A DNA stretch of 64,000 bases from NCBI GenBank assembly GCA_018676675.1, contig JABHEG010000295.1, forward strand, positions 1-64,000, given 5' to 3'. Positions 33,830 through 42,892 of the stretch are shown one piece after another. The notes below the pieces were generated by a model that made no database searches, had not been told where the DNA came from, and saw nothing but the letters and a program-made list of their open reading frames with translations. Position 1 is the first letter of the stretch; each line of letters begins with the position of its first letter. Position numbers and translations under genes: made by a program. The DNA is from Lentisphaerota bacterium (GTDB lineage Bacteria; Verrucomicrobiota; Lentisphaeria; Oligosphaerales; JABHEG01).

Positions 33830-33865
33830 CAATGTGGGAGGCGGTGCCATCCGGCGACCTCTTCG
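33830..33865 (+). repeat. intergenic repeat module A, copy 3
   Basis: The module starts with CAATGTGGGAGG, which also occurs in reverse in the left half of the 27138-27306 element. Its 28-base core (33835-33862) is identical to 23225-23252. It lies in the convergent gap between the isomerase and the O-antigen-ligase fusion. No module-B palindrome follows, so the copy looks incomplete. The rest of the 245-bp gap holds nothing I recognise. Confidence 0.75.
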
Positions 33866-33908
33866 TGGATGCGTGTCTCGCTGCTCATTCCAGCCCCTCT
33901 CACCACTA

Positions 33909-36900
33909 CTACTCGCTTCCTGCGATCGTGATTCGAGCGACCTGGACGCTGTTGTTCTGGGTCCAGAAGCCTACGAACCCCGAGGGGATTTCCGCTTCTG
34001 CCCGGTAGTCCAGGGCCGGTCGCCCATCGAAGGAGAAACGAATCCTGTTGGCCTCAACGGTGGCATGCAGCCACAGCCATCGGTGGTGCAGTGTGAATCC
34101 GCCTTGTGGCGGAAGCCCAATGTTCGGGGCTGACACGGTTGCCTGGCCGGCGTGGAAGAGTTGGCACCCATAGCTGCCTGTTGGCCCCGTGCGGAGGGTA
34201 AATCCGGTGTCGAGCGAGTGTCCGTCTCCTCCGAGAACCAGGTTCAGGTCTCGCTCTTTCTCGTCGAATCCTCTCCGTCCTCTCATTGCCGGAGCACACA
34301 GCACAGATATCGCGTAGGGCGGTTTCAGGGGAGTTCGGTGCCAGAGGATGGTTGGTCTGTGGGTGGCTGCCGTCCCGAGCCATTCCCACTGCTGATCGCA
34401 TGCCCAGCGTGACCGGCGATGCCATTTGGCCCCGGTTCCGTACCAGTCCACCAGCTGCCCGCGGAAGTGGTAGTCCCGCCAGGAAGAGCTTATCAGGTTG
34501 ACCTCTTTCTCAGGCATACGGCTGTCCGGGAAGCCGACGAACGTTCCGCTCGGCGCGGGCCCGATCCGTCCCAGGATGTCGTCGTCGAATACGAAAGCGC
34601 CCGGGGTGAAGAGTGGGAGTGCCAATGTGACGCCGTGTCGCCCCAGGCGGTCGGGCTGGAGGAACCACTGCGGGGCGTAGATCCCGTGCGGTTCAACTCC
34701 CGGCAGACCTGAGCTGTCGACTCGGGAGCTCCCTTCCTCGCCGGGACACCGATCCGTTCCGTTTACCACATTCGCAACATTGCGGACCTGAACGTCATCC
34801 ACCTGAACCTGGCCACTGCGGCATGTAAGCCCAAAGGGGCCGACACTGTGTTCTCTGTCGACGGGAAGCCTCAGTCTGCAGATCCCGTCCAGCCAGCCCT
34901 GCCATTCGCTGTTCTGTTTCATGAGGCTGAGTCTTCGCCAACCGGTATTGGGCCCCGGCACATCGTCTACTTCGGCCAGCGTCCGCTCCTGCCCATCTGC
35001 CGTTGCCGTCAGGCGCAAACGCCCTTCCCGGGCGTCGAACAACAGGTGCGCCCTGCGGCCGGCGCTGGTGGTTGTCCACACACCACCTTCGCCTGCGTCT
35101 GTCAGCAAGGCAGCCGACACTCGGAAGTGTTCCCATTCTTCCTGGCCTGCTCGCACGCTGGCGCCGGCCGAGAGGCATGCAGTGAACGGGTGCTCAGGCC
35201 CTTTGGGACGACGTCTGCGTGAGTATCTCGGCGGCGCCGGTGCCGGGGCACCGGTGGCTGTGAGTTCGCCTGCTTCGACAGTCCAGGGGCCAGGTTCATC
35301 GCGCTTGCGCATGAAATCATCCGCAAAGCGGACACCGTCCGTCCGGGCTGGCGCGGTACACTTCATCGTCTCGAACAGAGGCGCATAGGCGTCGCCTATG
35401 GCATGTTTGATGATGTCCAGGGCGATGGGGGCGAAGCGGTTGCCGCGCCACATATGGGTGAACGCCAATGGCAGAGCGAAGGCGTAGACGTGTCCCTTGC
35501 CCAGCTGTTTTGTGATCATCAGCGGGCCGATCTTTCGTCCCCCGCGCCAGAGCGCCCCATGGGCGGACACGGTGTCGTGTTTCGGGGCACGCAGCACGGC
35601 CACTGGAATGTCTTTGTAGACCTTGGCCCCGTCCTCGACGGCTGTCAGCAACGGTGATCCAGCGGGCTGGACGGTGATGACGCCGTAGGGGCGGGAGGGG
35701 CCTGTGCTCGTCGGGCCGCGAGCCAGGCGCCCGCCAGGAACGAGTTCCCGCTCTGCAGCACTTGAGCGACCGTAATCATCGACCATTTCTTCCAGAAAGG
35801 CGGTGCCTCCGGACTTTACGAACTCTCCTACAGCTTTGAAGACGGGAGAGGGATCACCAACGACTCGTGAGATCCAGACGAGGTCGTACCGAGCCAATGC
35901 GGATGTATCAGCCAACTCATGGTCGGAGAGGCGTACATAGGGCACGCCAAGCTGGACCAGGAGACTCTCTGCTCCCGGCTGGAATACGCCTCCGATCGCG
36001 GCCAGGAACGCTGGTCTGGGCTGCCGTTCAGCGGGGTTCCAAGGCGGCAGGGCTGGAATGCTCAGAGGAGGAGGACGTGGCTCTTGTTTCTCTGGTGCTC
36101 CGACATGGGGCGTGGACAGGATGATGCGGTCGACGCGCACCAGGGCTTCCCGTGGGGCCAAAGTCAGCTGGTGCCCCCCTTTCTGTAGTGTGAAGGTTGG
36201 TCCTGCTATCCATTGCCAGACACCGTATGTACCGTCGTTCCCCACCATCGAGGCAGGGCGGTCATCCACCTGAACGAGTACAGAATTGGCGCAGCCGTGT
36301 TTCCAGAGGACGCGGAACCACGACTCGTATGTCGCTGCTTCGAGAAGATCGAATCGGGCATGAACCCCCGCGGCGCCGTTAAGTTCGCTGTTATCCATGT
36401 CGGGGACCGCCAGTGCCATTCCCCCCGATGCCTGTGGAGCCGGCACGACGTGCCAGCATTCCGGCAATGGCGCAAGGGCTTCAGCCTCGAAATCGAACCT
36501 CGATTGTCCTGCCACCGGTGGCGTCTCTGCAGTGAGGGCGGGGCGGGGCGCTGGTGCGAAATGGCTCGCCAGGAGGGCGGCGCAGAGAAGCAGGCTTGCA
36601 GCACTCACTGCCTGAAACCAGAGCGGCGGAGACGGAAGGGAGACGCCTCGAACGGCTTTCTGGTTGGGGGAGGCGGCCAGTGCCGTCCCGGTGAGGATCG
36701 CCATGAGCGCCCCCGTTCCGCGTACCAGCAGAGGAGTGAAGAACCCACCGACCAACAGTACAGCCAGACCATAGGTTGCGGCTTGACGGACGGGAGTTCC
36801 TTCACTGTTATCATGAGCGTGTCCTGATCGGAAGAGGTGGCCAACCCAGAGGGCGTGGATCAGTAGCGCAATCAGCAGCAGAGCACCGGGGATGCCGTAC

Positions 36901-37868
36901 TCAACTGCCAGCACAAGATAGCCTGGTTGGCTACCTGTCTCAACGACGTTTTCCCGCGTTTCATCCAGCCCTTTCCGGAACTCGGCGGAGCTCACGGTCG
37001 ACTGATAGGTGCCAGGCCCTCTGCCAACGAGGGGGCGTGCGCGGATAGCCCGGAAAGCGGCGATGCGCTCCAGCGTGTGCCGCCGGGCATGTCCGGCCGA
37101 GTCCGTGTTGGCGATGCTGCGTACAAGGGCAGACCGTTGACTCGGGATTGCGGCTGCAGCCAGTATTCCTGTGGCCAAACCGGCGAAGACGGCTGAGCGG
37201 ACACGTCGAGCGGGGAAGAGAAGCCCGCTGCCCAGTGCGGCTGTGCAACACAGTAGGAAAGACGGCAGGTGAAAGCATGAGAGCAGAGCCAGGAGTGTCG
37301 CGACAAACGATAGGACACGCGCGTGGTGTCGTCGTTTGATTCGCATGACCATGGTGAGGAGAACGGGCAGAGCTGCAGCGAGGGCAATTCCGTAGGGAGG
37401 ACGGCCGGGCGCGAGCCCCCGTACTGCGGCGGGAGTGCCCCCTTGGAGGCGTTGTCCCAACGCGACCAAAAGGGACAGTGTGCAACCAGCCGCGAGGCTG
37501 TAGCCGAGGGCGAGCAAGGGCACTGAGACCTGGCTGAGTGCGGAAATGCCGACAACGAGAATGCCACACGCCTGGGCTGCTTCCAGCAACCCGTTCTGTG
37601 CGGGGGAAACTCCTGCCCGAAGAACCAGCCACCCACAGCAGGCCATTCCCAACCACGACGTTCCTCTGAGAGAACGCCAGCTGGTGCCTGAACGAAGCAC
37701 CAGAGACGTCATGAGGAGGATCAAAAGCGATTCGGACAACGGGAATGCGTCGATCGAGATGAAGGAGGAAGCGCAGAAGGCGGCCAGCAACCAGGCATGT
37801 GCACGGTCGGAAAGCGACGATGTATGATCAGATTGCTCGATGCTTGACCTCCGGAGCCCTGGGCGCAA
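33909..37868 (-). CDS. O-antigen ligase/polymerase-like membrane protein fused to large extracellular domains
   Basis: About twelve hydrophobic segments fill residues 25-435. The Wzy_C/O-antigen-ligase signature is at about residues 276-335 (IRARPLVGRGPGTYQ, then LVLAVEYGIPGALLL). After the last helix the chain continues for some 870 residues: a sugar-binding-like jelly roll (455-590), a class-I amidotransferase/ThuA-like fold (605-830; SLLVQLGVPYVRLSD, FVKSGGTAFLEEMVDDYG), and two beta-sandwich LamG-like regions to the C-terminus. The family normally has 400-600 residues and no such extension. It probably polymerises or ligates a surface glycan. The start is uncertain: the frame opens with TTG at 37868, while a GGAGGT stands 5 bases before an in-frame ATC at 37841. 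No ATG is suitably placed. Confidence 0.7.
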   Translation of the reverse strand: MRPGLRRSSIEQSDHTSSLSDRAHAWLLAAFCASSFISIDAFPLSESLLILLMTSLVLRSGTSWRSLRGTSWLGMACCGWLVLRAGVSPAQNGLLEAAQACGILVVGISALSQVSVPLLALGYSLAAGCTLSLLVALGQRLQGGTPAAVRGLAPGRPPYGIALAAALPVLLTMVMRIKRRHHARVLSFVATLLALLSCFHLPSFLLCCTAALGSGLLFPARRVRSAVFAGLATGILAAAAIPSQRSALVRSIANTDSAGHARRHTLERIAAFRAIRARPLVGRGPGTYQSTVSSAEFRKGLDETRENVVETGSQPGYLVLAVEYGIPGALLLIALLIHALWVGHLFRSGHAHDNSEGTPVRQAATYGLAVLLVGGFFTPLLVRGTGALMAILTGTALAASPNQKAVRGVSLPSPPLWFQAVSAASLLLCAALLASHFAPAPRPALTAETPPVAGQSRFDFEAEALAPLPECWHVVPAPQASGGMALAVPDMDNSELNGAAGVHARFDLLEAATYESWFRVLWKHGCANSVLVQVDDRPASMVGNDGTYGVWQWIAGPTFTLQKGGHQLTLAPREALVRVDRIILSTPHVGAPEKQEPRPPPLSIPALPPWNPAERQPRPAFLAAIGGVFQPGAESLLVQLGVPYVRLSDHELADTSALARYDLVWISRVVGDPSPVFKAVGEFVKSGGTAFLEEMVDDYGRSSAAERELVPGGRLARGPTSTGPSRPYGVITVQPAGSPLLTAVEDGAKVYKDIPVAVLRAPKHDTVSAHGALWRGGRKIGPLMITKQLGKGHVYAFALPLAFTHMWRGNRFAPIALDIIKHAIGDAYAPLFETMKCTAPARTDGVRFADDFMRKRDEPGPWTVEAGELTATGAPAPAPPRYSRRRRPKGPEHPFTACLSAGASVRAGQEEWEHFRVSAALLTDAGEGGVWTTTSAGRRAHLLFDAREGRLRLTATADGQERTLAEVDDVPGPNTGWRRLSLMKQNSEWQGWLDGICRLRLPVDREHSVGPFGLTCRSGQVQVDDVQVRNVANVVNGTDRCPGEEGSSRVDSSGLPGVEPHGIYAPQWFLQPDRLGRHGVTLALPLFTPGAFVFDDDILGRIGPAPSGTFVGFPDSRMPEKEVNLISSSWRDYHFRGQLVDWYGTGAKWHRRSRWACDQQWEWLGTAATHRPTILWHRTPLKPPYAISVLCAPAMRGRRGFDEKERDLNLVLGGDGHSLDTGFTLRTGPTGSYGCQLFHAGQATVSAPNIGLPPQGGFTLHHRWLWLHATVEANRIRFSFDGRPALDYRAEAEIPSGFVGFWTQNNSVQVARITIAGSE

Positions 37869-37981
37869 CAGACGTGCCGACCCGTAATGTAGAGGTGGAT
37901 GTCAGCCAGGACCAGACGCTTTCCTGCAGGTCGAGATTGGCTGACCTGTACATCTTCCGGACGAATCGCTGGGGATGGGAG

Positions 37982-40900
37982 TCAACGCAGCGTCAAACGC
38001 TCAATGTAGAGCCAGGTTGATGCCTCGTTGTGAATGCGGAGGACAAACTGTTGCCCGGCAGCCTTGGGCACGGTGACCGTGTGTTCCGAGTAGACATTGC
38101 CTTTGTTGAAGGGGCCGGTGGAAGCGAGAATCACCGTGTTGCTCAGATCAGCAATCTCCAACTGCAAACGGAATGAGGCCGCTCCCCGGAAGTGAATCTC
38201 GCGGACCGGTTCGCTGCTGCGGATCGTGTAAACGACCTCTGTGTCCTGGCCTTTCCGTTGTTGGAAGTAGATCCCTTTCCCGGAGAATGGACTGAGGGGA
38301 TCGTTGCTCTCCTGAACGGGGAATCGGCCATGTCGTTGGCCTTTGCCGTAGGTCTTCATGCTTTCCTCTGCCATGAACCTGAGCTCTGTCACCAGAGGCG
38401 GAGGCGAGGGGACTCTCTCGGGCGGCGCTGGGACTTCGCCGTCGGGCGAAAGGGATATGAGGAGCCCATTTTCGAGCGCAGCGACGAGGTGTCCGGCGTG
38501 GTCAAGGGCCAGGCCGCCTTTGACCACATCGGCGGGCAGGGGATGCTCCCAGATGTCGAGTCCATCTCTGATGCGCGTAGTACGAAGGAATGGCTCTTGA
38601 GGCCTCCGGGCCGTGTGTCCTGCAGCCAGCAGCACGTTCTTCCCGGCGATGAAGCTGGTGAACCGGCGATTGCGGCTGTCCTGCCAGAGCATGGGTAACC
38701 GGGCCGGGCGCTTCACTCGGCGCAGACGTTTGCGGGCCGCTTCGCCCGTCTCGGGTACTGAACCGTCAGTGGGGAGAAGGCGCAGGAACAGACTCCCAAA
38801 GGAATTCCCCTCGTAGCTCGCGGCATGGCTCAGCACTCCGTGCGGAGAAACATGCTGGAGACTGACGAACTTGCCGTATTCAGGAAAATAGGGATAGAAG
38901 GCAGTCGCGAAACGGGCGGTGAGTCTGGGCGACGGGGTGTTCTTGCAGGTCAAGTCGTTCAGAGCGTAGCGCGCTGTCTCGTAGACTCCTCCCCCAAGAA
39001 AGCGCAGCTCATCACCGACGATGGTCATATTCCCCTGGAGGCTGATTCCGCCGTTGACTTTCGGCGCGAGTTTGCCGGAGGTGGTGTTGTGTGCTTTGAG
39101 CGTGCCGTTGACGGCATCCAGAGCAACGACGTGTGTCCCGTCATAGTTGGCGATTCCCGCGGCGGCGAAGACGGTTCCGTTCTGGACCACCACACCACCA
39201 GCCACGGGCCACCGAGAGATCAGCTTCCCGAACACCGGAATTCGGCGATCGCTTGGTGCGACGCGGTAGGTCCACAACAGGCGACCTTTGCGTGCGGAGA
39301 ACGCATAGACATAGCCGTCAGCCGAACCGACAAAGGCCCGGTCCAAGGCAATGGCCGGGGGGTAGTAGACCGGCCCGGAAGCGTACTGTTTCCACACGAC
39401 AGTGCCATCCCTCTTGTCCAGTGCCTGCACACACCCGGTGCGATCCGCTACAAAGACGAGCCCGCCTCCGACTACTGGGGCGGTGGGCAGGTCGTCAGCG
39501 CAAATTGGGACACGCCAGCTTTCTTTGAACCCGAATGGGAGGGCGATCCGGGCGACATCGGATCGGTCGTTGCTGCCTCGGAAGGTCATCCAGTCCATTG
39601 GGTGGGGGTTGAGGGGCTCGACCGTCGTGAGACTGTTGGTGAGAACCCTCCGCGGGGGGGATGCCCTGGGGGCAGGCGTGTCAGAAGCGGGAGCCAAAGC
39701 GATGTTTGCATAGAGCGATAGGGGACACCCGCACATCCAAGGCCCCCAGTAGAGGTGTCCGTTCGCGATGAGCACGCCATCCTGACAGGGAGGTCTCATA
39801 GCGGCAATGTGATGTGCCTCCCCGGTGGCTGTCAGTATTCGGGATGTGCCCCCGGAGGCACGATAGAAGACGCTGTCGACTCCACCTGTTGCCCGGGTGC
39901 ACGCTCGTCGTGTCGGGAGGGACCCCAGCTTGGCACCAGTCTTGTAGTTCAGGCGTACACCGGTTGTCTTTGGTCCGGCTGCGTAGATCGCATCCTCTCT
40001 CAGGACGAGCTGCAGATTCCCGTCGGGATGTGTCCAGGCCAGCGTTCCGTCGTCAGCTGATACCACGGACATCGCCTGGCGTTGTGGTCCGGCGAAGAAA
40101 AGGTACTGGTCGTTGCACTTGGTGTAGCAGGTCGTGGCATATCCTGTGACGTAGTGCTGGGCTCGCAGATTCGGGCCGAGCGCAGCAATCGTTTCTTCTT
40201 CGTTGCGCTCCCAAAGCGTCTTCCCCGTGCCCACATCGAACGCGAACAGAGCCTTTTCGGGACTGTAGACAAAGATCTTCCGTGCGTTCATGCACACAGA
40301 CCGGCCGTCAAGATAGAGTTCTGTGCGCCGGCTCCAGCGGAGTCGCTTCGACACCAGATCAATGGCAACCAGTGTGCGCCCAAAGCCGAACGATCGGCGT
40401 GGTTCTTTGTAGTCGTGACCTTTCCACATGCCCCACGGCCAGTGCCCCAAACCACGCTTGACTGATTCCTGCGTGTCGATGGTCACTTCAGTATCGCCAA
40501 CCAGACCGTAGAGCACTCCGTCCCTGATGGCCATCCACTTCCACACCGGGCCATCGGTCAGCGGCTCCGGAACGGCAATTTCCTCGATGAGTCGGCCGGT
40601 CTGCGCATCCAGGACCTTGCATGATTCATGGTCGCCCATGTAGAGCGCGTCGGCTGTGGCGACCATGGTGTTGCGGTGGATCATGAACCCTTCCGGCAGC
40701 GGACGCTTCCAGAGGACGGTGCCGTTGTAGGCATTGATGCACAGGAGTGAGTTGAGGAGATGGTTCTGATTCGTCCTGTGAGCGATGTGACCGAAGGCTT
40801 TGAAGAGCCTGCCTGCGGCCGCAACGGTCTGCTGCGGCATTGGACTGAACTTCGGGGCGGCGATGAACTGCGTTTTCAGGGGGCCGCGTGCCCGTTGGTC

Positions 40901-41401
40901 TCGAGATTGCGGGTTGTTGTCGGGGCCATGATAGGGGTGACTCCAGTCATCTGTTCCTTGAGGCATCCGCTTCACCATTCTGCGGCCGGCGAGGACCGCT
41001 GTTCCCCGGGGGCGCAACACCCTGAGCACTTCGTCATCTGTCGTCTTGGCAGCCGCAGTGGGGGCCACGAGAACGCAATCAGCGAGGTTTGTACCCAGGT
41101 GAATCTCAGCTGGTTGCCCCTGGGCCACGAAGAGCCTGTGGCCCAGCAGGCCGGCCGTCGCCCCAAGGACACGGACTTCCTGGACCTGGACCGGATCATC
41201 AGACTGGAAGTAGACGGTCAGTTCATTGCCGCGCAGGAGGTCAAGAACTGCCCTGGCGTCATTGCCTGGCCAGTCCACAACCGCCACAATCCCGGTTGAA
41301 GCCCCCACGAGGTCTGTCACCGGAGGCAGGTCGGCCCAAGACTGGGAGACAGAGAGGACGACAAGACCAAAATACGGTGCAAGTGTGCGTGTGACGTTCA
41401 T
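37982..41401 (-). CDS. secreted PQQ-type propeller protein with N-terminal Rossmann-like domain
   Basis: A 1139-residue product with a signal peptide (APYFGLVVLSVSQSWA). Residues about 35-155 look like a SAM-methyltransferase-type Rossmann domain (GIVAVVDWPGNDARAVLDLL, ADCVLVAPTAAA, EVLRVLRPRGTAVLAG). The sentence-like signature GTDDWSHPYHGPDNNPQS follows, known from a large PVC family. The rest is built from PQQ-like blades (INAYNGTVLWKRPLP, LDAQTGRLIEE, FDVGTGKTLWERN, LDKRDGTVVWKQYA), probably two propellers, ending in a jelly-roll module. The function is unknown. Some members are annotated as PQQ-dependent dehydrogenases, but cofactor residues cannot be assigned here. GGAG stands about 10 bases before the ATG. 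Confidence 0.8.
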   Translation of the reverse strand: MNVTRTLAPYFGLVVLSVSQSWADLPPVTDLVGASTGIVAVVDWPGNDARAVLDLLRGNELTVYFQSDDPVQVQEVRVLGATAGLLGHRLFVAQGQPAEIHLGTNLADCVLVAPTAAAKTTDDEVLRVLRPRGTAVLAGRRMVKRMPQGTDDWSHPYHGPDNNPQSRDQRARGPLKTQFIAAPKFSPMPQQTVAAAGRLFKAFGHIAHRTNQNHLLNSLLCINAYNGTVLWKRPLPEGFMIHRNTMVATADALYMGDHESCKVLDAQTGRLIEEIAVPEPLTDGPVWKWMAIRDGVLYGLVGDTEVTIDTQESVKRGLGHWPWGMWKGHDYKEPRRSFGFGRTLVAIDLVSKRLRWSRRTELYLDGRSVCMNARKIFVYSPEKALFAFDVGTGKTLWERNEEETIAALGPNLRAQHYVTGYATTCYTKCNDQYLFFAGPQRQAMSVVSADDGTLAWTHPDGNLQLVLREDAIYAAGPKTTGVRLNYKTGAKLGSLPTRRACTRATGGVDSVFYRASGGTSRILTATGEAHHIAAMRPPCQDGVLIANGHLYWGPWMCGCPLSLYANIALAPASDTPAPRASPPRRVLTNSLTTVEPLNPHPMDWMTFRGSNDRSDVARIALPFGFKESWRVPICADDLPTAPVVGGGLVFVADRTGCVQALDKRDGTVVWKQYASGPVYYPPAIALDRAFVGSADGYVYAFSARKGRLLWTYRVAPSDRRIPVFGKLISRWPVAGGVVVQNGTVFAAAGIANYDGTHVVALDAVNGTLKAHNTTSGKLAPKVNGGISLQGNMTIVGDELRFLGGGVYETARYALNDLTCKNTPSPRLTARFATAFYPYFPEYGKFVSLQHVSPHGVLSHAASYEGNSFGSLFLRLLPTDGSVPETGEAARKRLRRVKRPARLPMLWQDSRNRRFTSFIAGKNVLLAAGHTARRPQEPFLRTTRIRDGLDIWEHPLPADVVKGGLALDHAGHLVAALENGLLISLSPDGEVPAPPERVPSPPPLVTELRFMAEESMKTYGKGQRHGRFPVQESNDPLSPFSGKGIYFQQRKGQDTEVVYTIRSSEPVREIHFRGAASFRLQLEIADLSNTVILASTGPFNKGNVYSEHTVTVPKAAGQQFVLRIHNEASTWLYIERLTLR

Positions 41402-41716
41402 TGCAGCAGTGCTCCACGTGTTTCAGATTCCACCTTTCAACCAAGACCGAGAGCGGTGGCATGGTGGGGCCGACGTCGTGAGTCCGACGAATCTCCCGTT
41501 CAAGGGACGCCAAACCTGCATCTCGGGTGTACGGTGCCGTTGCCACGGCTACCACTGCTCGATTTGGGCAGGCAGGAACGCTGAGTTCAAGATAGCAGAT
41601 CGGCGGCAGGCTGTCGAAGTCAGAGCATACCTGATTGCTGCTGGGGCCGCGAGTTATTCGTGCCGAGACGGTTCCGGGGGGGGGGGAGATTGCCAGCGCT
41701 GCATGAGGAGGCGAGG
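41402..41716. other. divergent intergenic region with an 11-G tract (315 bp)
   Basis: It separates the PQQ propeller gene (minus) from the sialidase gene (plus). The sialidase frame stays open from 41660, but the real start is the ATG at 41717. The notable element is a run of eleven G at 41676-41686. Promoters for both sides must lie here, but I see no well-spaced -35/-10 pair. No repeat module or RNA-like structure was recognised. Confidence 0.5.
41676..41686 (+). repeat. homopolymeric G tract (11 G)
   Basis: Eleven consecutive G on the plus strand, ending 30 bases before the sialidase ATG and 20 bases before its AGGAGG ribosome site. Poly-G tracts of this length slip during replication and can alter promoter spacing or leader folding. 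I noticed no other mononucleotide run this long in the window. Confidence 0.9.
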
Positions 41717-42892
41717 ATGCTGCAGAAACAGGACCTGTTTGAGGCCCGACGGGATGGCTACCACACGTGCCGGATTCCCGGGCTTGTGGTGACGGCCGGC
41801 GACGTGGTTCTGGTTACCACGGAGGCGCGGCCTGGTCGGGGCGGTGATTACGACTACAACGATATTCTGATGCGTCGCAGTCTGGATGGTGGCGTCACCT
41901 TCTCTCAGCCCAACACGTTGGTCGACCACGCAGCGTATGGAGATGGGCCGGCCAGCAATCTCGTCATGATCCCTGACCGTGTGTCCGGACGAGTGGTTGC
42001 TGTATTCTGTCACGACTACGCCAGGGCGTTCTCCATGTACAGTGATGACGACGGGGCGACGTTCAGCCGGCCCAGCGACATCACTGCCGTCTTCGAAGAG
42101 TTCCGTGCTGAATACCCCTGGCAAGTCTGTGCCACCGGCCCGGGGCATGGACTTCAGTTGCGCAATGGACGAATGATCATTCCCGTGTGGCTTTCCGATG
42201 GCGGGGGCACCGAGATGGGGAAGGGGCACCGCGGTCATCGGCCCTCCGTGGTGGCGCTCATATACAGCGATGACCACGGCGAGACGTGGCAGCGCGGGGA
42301 GGTCGTCTGCCGTCATGACGATGTGATCAATGGTGTTACTCTCATCAACCCCAGCGAGACTGCTGCGGCTGAACGTGACGATGGCCGTGTCATGTTCAAT
42401 ATCCGTAGCGAATCTGAGATTCAGCGTCGCCTCGTTGTCTTGAGCCGGGATGGTGTCTCCGGCTGGGAATCGGCAGCGTTCGATCAGGCTCTTCTCGAGC
42501 CTGTGTGCATGGCGAGCCTCTTGCGCTACTCCTGGTCTGAGGGGAAAGAACGGGGGCAGTGCCTGTTTACCAATCCTGACAACCTTGAGCGAACGATGGA
42601 GACGGCGTGGGGGCCCATTCGCCCACCCAACTGTGACCGCAAACGTCTTACCGTGAAGCTAAGCCGTGATGATGGGCACACCTGGCCGGTGTCGAGAGTG
42701 CTTGAGCCGGGGCCGGCGGGATACAGTGACTTGGCAAAGCTGCCGGATGACACGATTCTCTGTCTGTACGAGTGTGACAACGTCGCGGGCATGTTTGACG
42801 ATCGGTACCTGCGACTTGCGCGGTTTGATCTGGACTGGCTGCTCAGTGGAGAGGAGCCTGCCGAGGGCGTTGCAGTGGATGGTTGGCAATGA
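41717..42892 (+). CDS. sialidase (GH33-like) with Asp boxes
   Basis: The ATG at 41717 has AGGAGG 5 bases upstream, giving 391 residues. The Arg-Ile-Pro motif that begins the sialidase active site is present (TCRIPGLV). Four Asp-box repeats of the S-x-D-x-G-x-T-F/W type can be seen (SLDGGVTF, SDDDGATF, SDDHGETW, SRDDGHTW). This fits a six-bladed neuraminidase-type propeller that cleaves sialic acid or related nonulosonic acids. No signal peptide is visible at the chosen start, so the enzyme may be cytoplasmic or exported by another route. It overlaps the next gene by 4 bp, so it is co-translated with the FAD oxidoreductase. Confidence 0.8.
   Translation: MLQKQDLFEARRDGYHTCRIPGLVVTAGDVVLVTTEARPGRGGDYDYNDILMRRSLDGGVTFSQPNTLVDHAAYGDGPASNLVMIPDRVSGRVVAVFCHDYARAFSMYSDDDGATFSRPSDITAVFEEFRAEYPWQVCATGPGHGLQLRNGRMIIPVWLSDGGGTEMGKGHRGHRPSVVALIYSDDHGETWQRGEVVCRHDDVINGVTLINPSETAAAERDDGRVMFNIRSESEIQRRLVVLSRDGVSGWESAAFDQALLEPVCMASLLRYSWSEGKERGQCLFTNPDNLERTMETAWGPIRPPNCDRKRLTVKLSRDDGHTWPVSRVLEPGPAGYSDLAKLPDDTILCLYECDNVAGMFDDRYLRLARFDLDWLLSGEEPAEGVAVDGWQ

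Noticed and set aside
41660..41716. Upstream extension of the sialidase through the G tract
   Set aside because: The AGGAGG site directly before ATG 41717 and the absence of a signal peptide or conserved residues in the extension favour the shorter form.
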